From Furcasterigmium furcatum (lineage: Eukaryota > Ascomycota > Sordariomycetes > Glomerellales > Plectosphaerellaceae): a stretch of DNA of 64,000 nt. A model generated the notes under the pieces. The model did not search any database. It saw only the letters and a program-made list of their open reading frames with translations, and was not told the origin of the DNA. The stretch's first letter is position 1, and every line of letters begins with the position of its first letter. The stretch lies in assembly GCA_001599815.1 (NCBI GenBank), contig BCIA01000002.1:6421626-6485625 (forward strand), written 5' to 3'. Position numbers and translations under genes: made by a program. Below are positions 1 through 10,889 of the stretch, piece after piece.

Positions 1-1248
1 GCTTTCCTCCAGATCAAGTTCGCAACGGGCGTCTTTGATCGCCCCCCTCCCACTCTCGAAGATGCTAGGAAGGTCCTTCGAAAGGATGCCCATCTGGACC
101 TGAGCCGCAACATCAGCCGCGAGTCCGTCGTCTTGCTGCAGAACGACGGTCTCCTGCCGCTCGACCGGGAGAGGGTCTCCAAGATCGCCGTGGTCGGACC
201 GTACGCGGACATTATCAACGCCGGCATGTACGCGGCATGCAATGCCACCGACCCAAGGTACGGCGATAGCTTCCGCCGCAGCCTGGAGAAAGAACTTGGC
301 AGCGATAATGTCCTCTACGTCCAGGGCACGTCGATTCTCCCGTCGAAGAGCTCCGATGATTCCGGCATCAAGGCAGCGGCAGCGGCGGCTCGCGAGGCCG
401 GGCTCGCCGTCATCGTCCTCGGCTCGGGCCACGGCACCTTCGACCCGGCAACCATCAACAACGAACGCACCGACGGAGAGGGCTTCGCGCACGCGCAGCT
501 CGGCTTCCCGGGCCAGCAGCAGCAGCTCCTCGACGCCGTCTTGGACACCGGCGTCCCGACGGTGCTGATCTTGAGCTCCGGGCAGACCTTCCTCCTCGGC
601 CCCTCCACCAGGCGCGCCGGCGGGATCCTGCATTCCTGGCTCTCGGGAGAGTTCACCGGCGAAGCCCTCGTCGAGATCCTCTTCGGCCAGACGAACCCCA
701 GCGGGAAGCTGACCGTGACCATCCCACAGGCCGACGGCGCGTTCCCCGTGGCATACGACTTCCTCTCCTCGGACGACGTGGGTGGCTTCGGCGCCGCGAC
801 GCTGTACGACTGGCACTGGCCGCAGCTGACGCGGTCCTCGCCGCTGAGTTTCGGCTTCGGGCTCAGCTATACGACTTTCGAGATCGGCGACGCGAGCATC
901 CGCAGTAGCATCGTGTCGGGCGGGGGGTGCGGCGGCAACACGACCGGCGTCGTCGTCGAGGTGTCGGTCGCCAACACCGGCGCCGTGGCCGGCAGGGAGG
1001 TGGTGCAGCTCTACTACAGGCCGGAGTACAGCGTCGTCGAGTTCCCGGTCAAGAAGCTCATCCGGTTCGCTAAGACGGACCTGCTGCAGCCGGGGGAGAC
1101 TAGGCAGGTGACGTTCGAGATCCCCAGGCGCGAGCTGGGATACTTCGTGGATGGAGAGTGGCACGTCGATGCAGGCGCGTTTTCATTCTGGGTTGGGAGC
1201 AGCTCGCGGAACGAGGATCTTCAGCTGTTGAACATTACTCTGTCCTGA
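1..1248 (+). CDS. Glycoside hydrolase family 3 (beta-glucosidase/beta-xylosidase type), 3' part only
   Basis: The reading frame is open from base 1 to the stop at 1248 and encodes 415 residues, so the 5' end lies outside the window. The visible part begins just before the GH3 C-terminal alpha/beta sandwich domain (ESVVLLQNDGLLPL, KIAVVGPYAD, the ERTDGEGF acid/base-region segment, TVLILSSGQ, LSGEFTGEALVEILFG, NPSGKLTVTIP). It ends in a fibronectin-III-like domain (VEVSVANTGAVAGREVVQLYY ... FEIPRRELGYF). Family members hydrolyse beta-glucosides or xylosides and are usually secreted; the N-terminal TIM barrel with the nucleophile Asp and any signal peptide are not visible, so the substrate cannot be assigned. 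The visible part has no intron. It converges on the zinc-cluster regulator to the right. Confidence 0.9.
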   Translation, partial: AFLQIKFATGVFDRPPPTLEDARKVLRKDAHLDLSRNISRESVVLLQNDGLLPLDRERVSKIAVVGPYADIINAGMYAACNATDPRYGDSFRRSLEKELGSDNVLYVQGTSILPSKSSDDSGIKAAAAAAREAGLAVIVLGSGHGTFDPATINNERTDGEGFAHAQLGFPGQQQQLLDAVLDTGVPTVLILSSGQTFLLGPSTRRAGGILHSWLSGEFTGEALVEILFGQTNPSGKLTVTIPQADGAFPVAYDFLSSDDVGGFGAATLYDWHWPQLTRSSPLSFGFGLSYTTFEIGDASIRSSIVSGGGCGGNTTGVVVEVSVANTGAVAGREVVQLYYRPEYSVVEFPVKKLIRFAKTDLLQPGETRQVTFEIPRRELGYFVDGEWHVDAGAFSFWVGSSSRNEDLQLLNITLS

Positions 1249-1401
1249 ATGGAGATTCACATTTCGGTCTTCCTGCAATAGAAGAAAATGGGTATTTATA
1301 AGAATAGCAAGAGCCGTCGTAACGCAATCGTAACATTGTCGTAAAACCTCATTTAATGCTCCAGATCACCGTGAAATCCTACGCCAGATGTGTCGTCTAT
1401 C

Positions 1402-3537
1402 TCATGACGTGGGAACAGAGAGCCAGTCCCAGTCCTGGGCGCCGTACCATGACATGGGGAGGTAGAGAGATTCGGGACCGTCTTCCGGGTAGCCCGCCGC
1501 CGACTGGGAGTCCCAGCTGGGGATGTCCTCCTGTACGGATATTTCGGGGAAAAGTGCACTGCTATTTGGTGTGTCGTTTGAGGAGAGACTCACAGCCGAG
1601 TCGGTGCCTTCATGAACCGGCTGGTCCCTCTGGAGGGTCTCGGTTCGATCCGCTTCTGCGACGACAGTCTCATCCTGGTCGACGTCGTCGGCGTCGTCGT
1701 CGGAAAAGTCGGCGCGGCGCAATAAGCTGTGGATGGCGAGATGCTGCCGTATGCGAGCCGTAGATTCGAGCTGCGTCTGGCGGTCGCTTCGCTTCCCCGC
1801 CTGATGCTGCGGCGCGAGGGCGTCCGCGTGCCCCCTCCCTCGTTGTTGCTTCAGTTTCTGCTGCTCGGAGAAGGCGCTGATGGAGTTGGCGAGCTCCTCT
1901 ATGATGGGAGCGACAAGAGCGGAACTGGGGAAGAACCGCCGGAGGGCTGTAAGGCAGAGGTCGGCTCTACTGATCGCGAACTCGGGTGCAGGGCGGTCGG
2001 CCGTCTTTCCGAAGCGAGAAATAAACAGGAGCAGACGGGTGGCGTGATAAGCGCAGATGGCAGTATCGAACTCGAGAAGCTGTCGACGGGTGCTTTGTTG
2101 GTTCAAGGTGGTGAGGATCTGGATCGAAGATGTGGCGTGGTGGAGGCAGTGCCGTTCTGCGGCAGCCAGCTGGTCTGCTCCGACAGCCTCGAGAACAACG
2201 GCCGGTGCGGCCTCTGGATATCCCGGCAAGAGTATGCGGTAGAGGTCACAATGAGCCTGGTGCCAAGAGGCATACGTGAGCGTGCGCCTCGGCAGCCAGG
2301 GGCTGTCGAGCAGGTCGAGCGTCTGGGCCATGTTCAGGGTCGTGCCATGTGGCATGGACGCCCCGATCTCGGCCAGCGACTCCTCGTGGTGGCGGATGAG
2401 CTTCATCAGCGAAGGCAGCGGCTGATCGAGCATCGCGACGCTTCGGGTCAGCTTCATGATGTCTCGGCGGACTGTTTCGAGGCGGACGTGGAGGCTGAAC
2501 GAGCCGAGCTCGCCCGGCGGCCCGTGGCTGAAGTCCTCCTCCCGTCCGGGATACTCGAGGAACATGGATTCGGTCGGGCAGAGCTCAAACTCGGGAAGCC
2601 CGCTGGAGAAGTACCTCTCGATGATCTTTAAAGACCACACGATGCGGCGGCGGACCTCTCTTCCGATAGCGTCCAGCTCTGGACGTTCGTAGTTCAGCCG
2701 CATGGCTGCCGCTGAGCGCGCCGCGGTCGCAGCCAGCATGAAGGCCCTCTGGAAGTTCCCCGTCTCCATTCGGAAGTGTATGACGAGTAGCAAAGTCTGC
2801 AGGCGTGGGACCGTGGGCTTCTCGAGGCTGAGCCAGATGCTCTGCTCGGAGGCATCCGCCCACTGCGAGGCGCGTCGTCTGTCACCCCCCATGTGAACAG
2901 AGGCGACGGCGCAGACAGCAGCTGCCAATGGTTCGTGGACTCTTCCGTGGCGACATCTTCGCTTGGTGATCCCGGGGTGCAGAAAGGCGTAGGAGGGCAT
3001 GGGGTACACGTGCTCGAAGAAGGCGTCCACGAGACTGATCATCTCGTCGCTGATGCCCGGGCCCGACGACGAGGAGGTCAAGCTTGCCGGGCTTTCGGCC
3101 AGCGACACCCCATTGTCCTTGATCGGTCTCTTCAAGGTCGGGTAGGTGCAGGACTGTCCTTTCCGCCGGCAGTTCGAGCACTGCGGCATCGTGGCGGAAC
3201 AGCGGACCTTCTTCTCCCGGCACGATGTACAAGCGATGGAGCCTCTCAGGCGGCGTGGTCTCTTGGATGCGGGGGGGACATGGACGCGATCACGACCTCC
3301 CGGCGCGGTGCCGTCCTGCGGAGCGGCCAGCGAACAGTCCAGACTCAGGCGTTTGCAGTTACCACATGTGTTGAGGTCGCCATCGCAGCGGACCTAGGGC
3401 TCGATTAGATTCACTGCCTTCGAGGAGTTCACGGGGATCAGACGGCCGGAGTCTCTCACCTTGCGCCATCGACACTGCGAGCAGGTCTCCAGGTTGGTAC
3501 TCCGGTTGGAGACGAAGCAGTGGACATACGACTCCAT
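1402..3537 (-). CDS. Zn2Cys6 transcription factor with two tandem zinc clusters
   Basis: I model two exons, complement(join(1402..3393,3460..3537)), giving 689 residues. The first in-frame ATG at 3537 follows two in-frame stops. The 66-bp intron has a GTGAGA donor and a CCTAG acceptor and splits the first zinc cluster. Cluster 1 uses Cys19, 22, 29, 36, 39 and 46, and cluster 2 uses Cys81, 84, 91, 98, 101 and 108; both have the exact spacing CX2CX6CX6CX2CX6C. The linker carries a basic patch (KRPRRLRG) that could be a nuclear signal. The middle region resembles the fungal-specific regulatory domain (for example WSLKIIERYFSSGLP, LVIHFRMETGNFQRAFM). The C-terminus is acidic and Ser/Asp-rich. A model starting at the ATG at 3189 would lose one and a half clusters and is probably wrong. 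The target genes are unknown. Confidence 0.85.
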
Positions 3538-3970
3538 TCCTGGGATTGCGGGTGGCTACTAAGACAGCCAGCAAACAACGGCACGAACGACGTGCGGCTC
3601 ATGATGGTTCGGGAGTCGGAGAAAGACAGCCAGCGGGCGGCGAGGGAGTCGGGCAGGCCACTGAAGAAGCCGGATGTCGTGTGGTGGAGCAGAAATGTCG
3701 TGACCACCACCCGAGTCATTTAGCGCTGAATCCTGGCAGGGGGGGCTGCTAAAGTGCCCCGAAGCCCCGCTGGCGTGCAGCACCCGCTGGGGCTTCCCCA
3801 GGAAATCCCCACCGCAGTTGCCCGCTAATAGAGGCCAAGCGAACACCAGGGCCTCCCGGGGTCGAGTCTGGACAGGCTCCTGGCATCGGCACTTACACTG
3901 GCAGTCAACTCGGACTTGAACTTGAACTTGAACTTGAACTGCGTTACTCTCTTTCTCTATTCTCTACTGC
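3538..3970. other. Intergenic region with a hexanucleotide repeat
   Basis: This 433-bp stretch lies upstream of the tandem-cluster regulator and downstream of the sulfatase. It contains four perfect copies of CTTGAA at 3915-3938. I see no coding region that survives inspection. Confidence 0.6.
3915..3938. repeat. Microsatellite (CTTGAA)4
   Basis: Four perfect direct hexamer copies, lying 33 bp beyond the stop codon of the sulfatase gene. Confidence 0.9.
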
Positions 3971-5521
3971 CTATGGACTACCCCCTCCCTTCTGCCTCAA
4001 CCTCACATGCACCGGGTCATCTCCAATCTGCTCCATCTTAAGGTCGAGGAGCCTCGTCATCTCCCTCACAACGTCCTGGTATCTCGGCTCATTATACACG
4101 TTGAACAGCTCCAAGGGGTCTTCCTGACAGTCGAAAAGCTCCCATTCCTTCTCCTCCTCGCCGCCCGGCCGCGCCCCCGCGACGCCCAGCGTCTCGTTAT
4201 ACCAGTATATCAGCTTGTATCTCTGGTCCCGGACGCCGTAGTGCGCGTACGCGTTGTGGATGATGTCGTTGTGCATCCAGTACCGGTGGTACGCGATCTG
4301 CTGCCAGTCTGCGGGCGTGCGGCCCCGGAGCAGCTCCGTGAACGACTCGCCCTGCATGTAGCTCGGCATACGCAGCTGCGCGAGGTCGAGGAACGTCGGG
4401 GCGAAGTCCACGTTGCAGACGATGTCGTCGCAGACGCTGCCGGCCTTGATCTCCGCCGGGTAGCGGACGAGGAACGGCATCTGGAACGACTCCTCGTACA
4501 TGAACCGCTTGTCGAACCAGCCGTGCTCGCCCAGGAAGAACCCCTGGTCCGAGGTGTAGATCACCACCGTGCTCTCCGCGAGGCCGTTCTTCTCCAGGTA
4601 CTCGAGCATCCTGCCCACGTTGTCGTCAACCGACTGGATCACGCGCAGGTACCGCTGCATGTACCGCTGGAACTTGAACTCGGCGAGCTCGCTACCGCTG
4701 CTGAACGTGAAGACCTCCCCGGTGTCCTGGTCGATCAGCCGAGTCGCATCGACGGGCACCTTGCGGTGGCTCGAGCCCGACTCCTGCACGACGCGCTCGC
4801 CGACCCGGCTACCGCCGCTCGGCTGGACGAGACCAAGGTCCTGGTAGGTCATGTCCTCTGCCACGCGCATCTTGGCCAGCTTTGCCGCCTTTGCGCGGTT
4901 CTTGTAGTCGTCGTTGTAGGTCTCGGGCACCCGGATCGGCTTGTCGGAGTACAGGTCCTTGTGCTTGTCGTCGAACTCCCAGGACCGGTGCGGCGCCTTG
5001 TGGTGGCACATGAGGAAGAACGGCTTGTCGGACTCCCGGTTCGCGTCGAGCCAGTTCAGGCACTTATCGGTGATGATGTCGGTGACATAGCCCGACTCGA
5101 CCTTCTCGCCGGTGGCTTCGATGAACTGGGGGTCCCAGTAGTCGCCCTGGCCCGGCAGGATGGACCAGTAGTCGAATCCCGAGGGCTCGTGAGCGGTGCC
5201 CTCGCCCATGTGCCACTTGCCGACCATGGCGGTCCGGTACCCGCCCGTTCTGAGGTGCTTGGCAACGTTGGGAATGTGCTTGTTGATCTTGTCGTCGAGT
5301 GTCATCACGCCATTGACGTGATTGTGTGTCCCCGTGAGGATGGCCGCCCGCGATGGCGTGCAGATGGAGTTGGTGACATAGCAGTGGTTGAACTTCATCC
5401 CCTCCGAGGCCAGGCGGTCGATGTTGGGAGTGCTGTTGATGCCCGCGCCGTAGCAGCTGATGGCCTTGGACGCATGGTCATCGGCCATGATGAAGACGAT
5501 GTTGGGTCGTGACGGCGCCAT
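3971..5521 (-). CDS. Sulfatase (Cys-type, formylglycine-dependent)
   Basis: This intronless gene encodes 516 residues from the ATG at 5521. An in-frame ATG at 5614 would add 31 residues that look like leader sequence, and I prefer the inner start because it sits just before the conserved RPNIVFIMADD strand. Metal-binding Asp14 and Asp15 are visible. The sulfatase signature is ICTPSRAAILTG, in which Cys54 (C-x-P-x-R) would be converted to formylglycine, and the second signature follows (GYRTAMVGKWHMG). Later family blocks include YTSDQGFFLGEHGW and RYPAEIKAG. Such enzymes hydrolyse sulfate or phosphonate esters. No signal peptide precedes the catalytic domain in the short model, so the protein may be cytosolic. 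It is divergent from an MFS sugar-type carrier, which suggests use of a sulfated substrate (inference). Confidence 0.9.
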   Translation of the reverse strand: MAPSRPNIVFIMADDHASKAISCYGAGINSTPNIDRLASEGMKFNHCYVTNSICTPSRAAILTGTHNHVNGVMTLDDKINKHIPNVAKHLRTGGYRTAMVGKWHMGEGTAHEPSGFDYWSILPGQGDYWDPQFIEATGEKVESGYVTDIITDKCLNWLDANRESDKPFFLMCHHKAPHRSWEFDDKHKDLYSDKPIRVPETYNDDYKNRAKAAKLAKMRVAEDMTYQDLGLVQPSGGSRVGERVVQESGSSHRKVPVDATRLIDQDTGEVFTFSSGSELAEFKFQRYMQRYLRVIQSVDDNVGRMLEYLEKNGLAESTVVIYTSDQGFFLGEHGWFDKRFMYEESFQMPFLVRYPAEIKAGSVCDDIVCNVDFAPTFLDLAQLRMPSYMQGESFTELLRGRTPADWQQIAYHRYWMHNDIIHNAYAHYGVRDQRYKLIYWYNETLGVAGARPGGEEEKEWELFDCQEDPLELFNVYNEPRYQDVVREMTRLLDLKMEQIGDDPVHVRLRQKGGGSP

Positions 5522-6228
5522 GGCGGGCGATGCTGGTGCTTCGCTGCGGTTCTTCGGCGATTGGGGAAACCGACGAGACGGGTCTGAAGAAGGGAAGAAT
5601 GTCGCAATTCCCAATATCCAAGACGAGATTTGGGTTCATAAAAAAACACGAGCTCTGGCAGACCCTGACGGGCATACGTGCCAGGCGGACATCCGGAAAG
5701 GAGCCTCACCATCCACCAGCTGCACAGACAGACAGCTTTGGGCCAAGAAGTGACTGCCGTGCCACTTCCATCACGATCCGAGACCGACAGCCGGACACCG
5801 GGCCCGGTAGTCGGTGCCCTAGCCGGGTTTGGCCTAGAGTCGCCGTGGAGCTGCAGCACTAGTCCCGCCAGAGACCTCCGGCCGACGCCCGAGAAGGCCG
5901 CCGCGAAAAATGGCCAAGCACGCCATCAGCCGGGAGACATGCATGGATCGATGCCAATGTCGTCAACACCATCCCGGGATGCATCCGCACCCAGAAGGCA
6001 GGCCAGCGCCTCTGGCAACCTTGTCAAGAGAAACGTGGATGCTTGCCCTATTTCCGCGGGTCACACCATCGCGTCCGGGCTCGGTGGGCGGCTGCACTTC
6101 AAAAGGAGGCCGTGAGTCGCCGTCCTCTGAAGCTTCTCGATATCTTCGCTACTATCCAGAGCGTTGCGTCTTTCCGACGAGTTTCTGATACTGAACATAC
6201 TTGCACTCTCCGCGTGTGGCCACTCACC
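5522..6228. other. Shared upstream region of sulfatase and MFS carrier
   Basis: This 707-bp gap lies between two divergently transcribed genes and must hold both promoters. No clear TATA element or repeat stands out. Reading frames here lack homology-like motifs. Confidence 0.5.
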
Positions 6229-8080
6229 ATGCCCTCCACCACCCTCGGAACGGTGCGAGCCGTCTACGTCGCAGCCCTGAGCTGCGTCGGCTCGTTCCTG
6301 TTTGCCTACGACACGGGTATCATCGGCGGCATCCTTACGTTCCCCAGCTTCCAGAGAGACTTCCGCTACACCGCGGCCCAGCGTGCCACTGTCGGATCGA
6401 ACTCGACCAGTCTCCTCCAGGCCGGCGGTAAGCTCCGCCCCTGAGCCCCTGCATCCAGCAAGCTGACAAGTCCACCCAGCCTTCTTCGCTTGTTTCTTCG
6501 TCTGGCCGTTCACCGCCCGCTACGGCCGCCGCTGGTCGATCATGCTCGCGTCGGCCATCTTCAACGTCGGCGCCGTAGTCCAGACCATCAACACGCACTC
6601 CCTCGCCGCCTTCTACGTCGCCCGCGCTGTCAGCGGCATCGGCGTCGGCATGGCCACGGTCATCATCCCCATGTACAGCGCCGAGACGGCCCCCAAGAAT
6701 ATTCGCGGCATGCTGGGGAGCTTTTTCCAGTTCTTCTTCACCATGGGCGTCATGACGTCGTACTGGATCGACTACGCCGTCGAGAAGCACATGGAGGACT
6801 CCACGGCCCAGTGGCAGGTGCCCGTCGGCCTCCAGCTCGTGCCGGGCGCCATTCTCGGCCTCGGAATGCTGTTGACCAAGGAGAGCCCGCGCTGGCTCGC
6901 GAAGAAAGACAGGCGCGAGGAGGCACTGGAATCGCTGGCATGGCTTCGCGGGGGCGACTCTCCCGAGGTCCAGGAAGAGTATGTTGAAGCTGCTTGACAT
7001 TGATGTTGAGGGTAACTCTGCTAACGGGGGAATCAGATGGGCCGAGATCATCGCCGGTATCGAGGAGGAGGAGCGCATTACGAAGGGTGTCACTTGGAGG
7101 GAGCTGCTCCAGCCCATCAACCGATACCGCATCATCCTCATAATTGCTCTTCAGATCGGTAAGGCTCGTCCGCGTCTATTGCGATTATTTCCACGCTGAC
7201 AACAGTTCTTCAGGCGTTCAACTTACCGGCAACACTTCCATGGCCTACTGTGAGATATCATCCCCGGACCCCCTCCCACCCGGTCAAGTGGTTGACCCTA
7301 GCTAACACCTCACTCTCCAGATGCGCCTCAGATCTTCTCCCTCGTCGGCGCCGGACAAAACAAACTGCTCCTCACGGGCTTCTTCGGTGTCGTCAAGGTC
7401 GTCGCTTGCCTCTTCTTCCTGCTCTTCCTGGTCGAGCGTATCGGACGCCGCGGATCACTCCTCGCAGGCGCCGGATTGATGGGCACATACATGCTCATCG
7501 TTGCCATCCTGACGGTCCAGTTCCCCCCCGACCCCGATCAGGGCCTCACGCCTCCGTCCATTGCCTCTTTGACGATGATCTACCTGGAGGCCATGAGCTA
7601 CAACATCTCTTGGGGGCCTGTCCCTTGGGTACGTATTCTCGCGCTTGCACCCCGCTGCTCGTCATGGCGCATCTACTGACACCAAGGGCTTCCAGGTCTA
7701 CATGGGCGAGATCTTCCCCACGCGCATCCGCGAGGCGGCCATCGCCATCGGCACCTCGACGCAGTGGCTGTTCAACTTTGTCTTCTCCCAGGTCACGCCG
7801 CACGCGGTGCAGAACCTCGGGTGGAAGACGTTCCTGATGTTCAGCATCTTCAACTTCTCCCTCGTCATCTTCGTCTGGTTCTTCATCAAGGAGACCAAGG
7901 GCAAGTCTCTCGAGGAGATGGAAGCCCGTGAGTCGATATCTGCCCGTCTCTGTCTCGGGTCACGATCGCTGACCAAATTTAGTGTTTGCCCGCAAGGTTT
8001 CCGATACAGACTCTTCCCGGGAGGAAGCTAGAGTCAAGGAGACTGAGGCCCAGAGGCAGTCGAAGCCTGCGTCTGAGTAG
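6229..8080 (+). CDS. MFS sugar transporter
   Basis: I model seven exons, join(6229..6427,6480..6978,7037..7158,7214..7249,7321..7628,7696..7927,7983..8080), coding for 497 residues. All junctions keep frame with GT-AG borders, and the 7037 acceptor follows a good GCTAACG branch point. The protein has the features of the sugar-porter family: FAYDTGIIGG in helix 1, ARYGRRWS between helices 2 and 3, ARAVSGIGVGMATVIIPMY, the ESPRWL motif after helix 6, ERIGRRGS, and WGPVPWVYMGEIFPTRIREA near helix 10. It is predicted to be a plasma-membrane proton symporter with 12 helices. The substrate is not deducible. The acidic C-terminal tail is typical. Exon 4 is only 36 bp. Confidence 0.92.
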
Positions 8081-8429
8081 GGTATCATCAGACTGAGACC
8101 ACATGCAGCGTGAAGATGTTAGACAGGGCGTCGGCTGGTGCGAGTTGGACTAAGTACTCCCGCCAACGCATTACTATTTCAGGCTGTCGCCTCCCTGCGA
8201 CCTCCTTCATGGGCTGTCCTGCCCGTTGCCTCTCCGCTTCGTCGCATCTTCTAGCTCTTTCCGTGTTAGCACCCCTCTATACAGGAGTTTTAGTGAAGAT
8301 TGCCGGATCCGTTGAACCATCTTCGTTGGTGCAAGCATGATGTCTCTTCTCACGAATGATATACCTAGCTGCCTATACAAGACGAGAATCCCTCGCCACC
8401 CAGCCCTTGTTTCGTGCAAGCGACCAACC
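8081..8429. other. Convergent intergenic region
   Basis: 349 bp between the 3' ends of the MFS carrier and the small secreted protein gene. I see nothing coding or repeated. Confidence 0.6.
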
Positions 8430-9015
8430 CTACAGCTTCAGAGTGCCGACCTGCCCACCAGCCGTGCACACATCAACCTCCCGACCCCGGTTTAGAATGC
8501 TCTGCTCGTTCGGGGGAATGAACTGGACACATCGGCCGAAGCGATCGCACTCGCCCTCTTCGTTGCCGACGGTGCATGCCGTCCCGACGTTTCCGAAGAG
8601 GGCACTTCCTTCGCCGTTGAGGCTGTTGCCGAAGCCGGTATCTATCTGACCATTCGGTGCTGTTGGGAGGCACGCGTTAGAAGAACAACGGCTACACGGA
8701 GATGTGGGGAACCCACTCCTGGTGCATTCGGCTACTGTGCGCCCCTGGTTCAGGACGCTCTGCTCGTTCGGGGGGATGAACTGAACACATCGGCCGAACT
8801 GATCGCATTCGCCGTTCTCGCGGCCCACGGTGCAGGCGTCGCCGACGTTGGCGAAGATGTCAGTTCCACCACGCTGGCGCCGGACAGGAACTGGCTCAAG
8901 TGTGAGTATGGTTTGAAAACATGGGTGGCCCGAGCAGGCCATGCTGCATCTTACTTGTGCTGGCCTGGCCGAGAGCCAGGATGGCCATGGTGGCGAGGAC
9001 TGTGGTGAGCTGCAT
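8430..9015 (-). CDS. Small secreted cysteine-rich protein with duplicated module
   Basis: Two exons, complement(join(8430..8890,8955..9015)), encode 173 residues. Residues 1-19 form a signal peptide (MQLTTVLATMAILALGQAS). The rest consists of two modules of about 50 residues separated by a Cys-rich spacer (SPCSRCSSNAC). Each module contains a VG.ACTVG segment, GECD.FGRCVQFIPPNEQS and a final Cys, giving four Cys per module and 11 in total. The copies are also closely similar in DNA, so the duplication is recent or kept uniform. I do not recognise the family. Size, secretion and cysteine content are those of effector candidates or extracellular small proteins, but no function is shown. Confidence 0.75.
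8490..8864 (-). repeat. Intragenic direct duplication in the secreted protein gene
   Basis: The segment at about 8490-8610 matches about 8742-8864 with scattered differences, including long shared stretches around CTGCTCGTTCGGGG and ACACATCGGCCGAA. It corresponds to the two cysteine modules. Confidence 0.85.
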
Positions 9016-9148
9016 GTTGAAGGGTTCTGCGAAGGACTGTCGACGAGAGAAAATGCGCCAGGCAATGATGAGAGAAGACAAGAGAAGTGGAGATCGATCC
9101 TGCGATGACGAGCCAACTGTCATGGACATGGCGGAGAGACTGGCCGTC

Positions 9149-9154
9149 TTTATA
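9149..9154 (-). promoter_or_regulatory. TATA box of the small secreted protein gene
   Basis: TATAAA on the minus strand, about 135 bp upstream of the ATG at 9015, within a CT-rich leader context. Confidence 0.5.
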
Positions 9155-9684
9155 CCTCCACTGCGTAATGTGCTTTACGTACCAGCTTCACGATGTAAAG
9201 TCGCATTGTGACAGGGGCTCTCGACAAGAATCGGTGGTTAGCGAGACACGCTCTAACGGCGCTTTTGGTGTGATCGTCCCACGTTTCGGATTCGGATGAT
9301 CTTGAAACGAAGACAGGGCCGCGACAGGCCACATTGAGACGATTGGGGAGGTTCAGCGCATCTTAAGGGCTCTATAATATAGCCTTGTTTGTCAGAGGTG
9401 AGTTGCGGTGGATCGCAGAACGGTCTGGTCGTGCCTCAGCATCGGTTCGGGGACGTACGGACCCCCTGAATTCGCCTGGCATATCCCTGTTTTCGTATAG
9501 TCGGGGAAATCAGCCGATCGGACCCGAGGATACCTCCAGGTGCTCGAGTTTGGAGAAGAAGCAGAGCAACCGAGTTTAACAACCTGGAGTCCACGTTCAA
9601 GACCGAGTGGTCGATCACGTACATGTTCCGGTTCAGTTGATAATACCTTATGTATGAGTACCTTCAATTGCCACACTATCTCGC
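9155..9684. other. Intergenic region without identified content
   Basis: About 530 bp between two minus-strand genes. I see no convincing coding region or repeat. Confidence 0.5.
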
Positions 9685-10889
9685 TCATGACACCGTTTCT
9701 TCCTCCCATGAATCGTACCAGGCTGGAATCTGGTCGTCCGCATAGTCCCAATCTTGCGGGAATACAAATGTACTAGGTATGGCCATGTTGAAACGCGAAG
9801 GGGGAACAGCATTAATAAAGCCGAGGGGTCGGCTTTCGGGGTCCATCTTGAAAAGCTCAACCAAAGCCCATCTTTTGAGTCGTTCGTCCATGTGGTTAAT
9901 CCAGTATCCGGGTCCGGAAAGATTGCCGGCAGAAGTGTACCGAAATCGCAAGGCAGGGGATCTGATCTCGCTCACGTCGATGAGAATTTTATGCCTCTGC
10001 TGAAATTTGAGACCAGGTCGGTAAATGTTGACTTCCTTCACGTCGAATTGCGAATACTCAATAGAGCGATAGAACATTGTGGCTGCTAGGTCGTGCGGTT
10101 CCGCGGATTCGCTGTTCAGCGGAAGGACAAACGTCAAACGGTCGCCAATTCTTCTCCGTCCAGCTCCTCGCAGCGGTTGGGTTGTCGTGTCCGGCCAAAG
10201 CAAGTCACGCGTCGTCCATCCGTGTTCGCTAAGGTCTTTCAGACGAACCCCGAGGCTATCGTCAAGGGACTTCAAAGGGAAAAACTTGTGGTCGTTGATC
10301 GTCGTCGAGGGGAAAACTGAGTAGAGCTTGTTCCACGACATGAAATTCACATCCACGGTAGTCAGAGCGGAGCTCAGAATGGATTGACATGGTGCACCTT
10401 CGTATTCTTTCAATCGGATGAGGCAATCACCGGCAAGATCGCGGCTGTAGATGGCATATTGCTTCGTTCCATGCTCTGTCAGTCTATGATCCTGGCGGTT
10501 TGCGGATAATTGCTCACCCCATCATCGCTTTGGAGAGTATAAGTCTCTGTGCTCTCCAGATATTGTCTGAACGAGCCGAGCCGGGTACCTCCCTCAACGA
10601 GTACGTCCAAAACCTGATTTTGGGAACACGACAAGCCCAGAGCATCCAGCAGAAATAGACCATATACCAAGCCGTGGCATTTCTTGAGTTGCTGAAGGAA
10701 AACTTGAGGCTCCCGCACGAATCGTTTGAGTTTGATCATGGGCCGAGACCGCAGATTCTCGATGAGTTGTCGGGTGGCCCTACAGACTCGACACAATCTG
10801 AGGATATCGGCAGTCGACAGGTATGAGAATAGAGAGTCTTGTATGGGGAGGGTCAAGAGAAGCTCCGTAAGCTTCTTCTCGTCGGGCAT
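9685..10889 (-). CDS. F-box-like protein
   Basis: Two exons, complement(join(9685..10473,10518..10889)), encode 386 residues. The intron is 44 bp (GTGAGC to GACAGAG), which is short but keeps frame. An in-frame ATG at 11021 would add 44 residues; the inner ATG starts MPDEKKLTELLLTLPIQDSL, immediately before the F-box-like helices (LFSYLSTADILRLCRVCRATRQLIE). F-box proteins recruit substrates to SCF ubiquitin ligases through Skp1. The C-terminal 300 residues show no repeats I recognise; they include a Trp-rich end (FPQDWDYADDQIPAWYDSW). Substrate and partner are unknown. Such proteins are numerous and variable in filamentous fungi. Confidence 0.7.

Noticed and set aside
1631..1660. GGTTCGATCC-like tRNA B box
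   Set aside because: It lies inside the coding frame of the tandem-cluster regulator and no cloverleaf or A box can be formed around it.
3187..3189. ATG at 3189 as the start of the regulator
   Set aside because: It lies inside the second zinc cluster; upstream sequence in frame completes that cluster and encodes another one.
4007..5512. 501-codon open frame on the plus strand opposite the sulfatase
   Set aside because: It is the antisense of a clear sulfatase coding region, with the Arg/Val/Leu-heavy composition expected of a GC-rich shadow frame.
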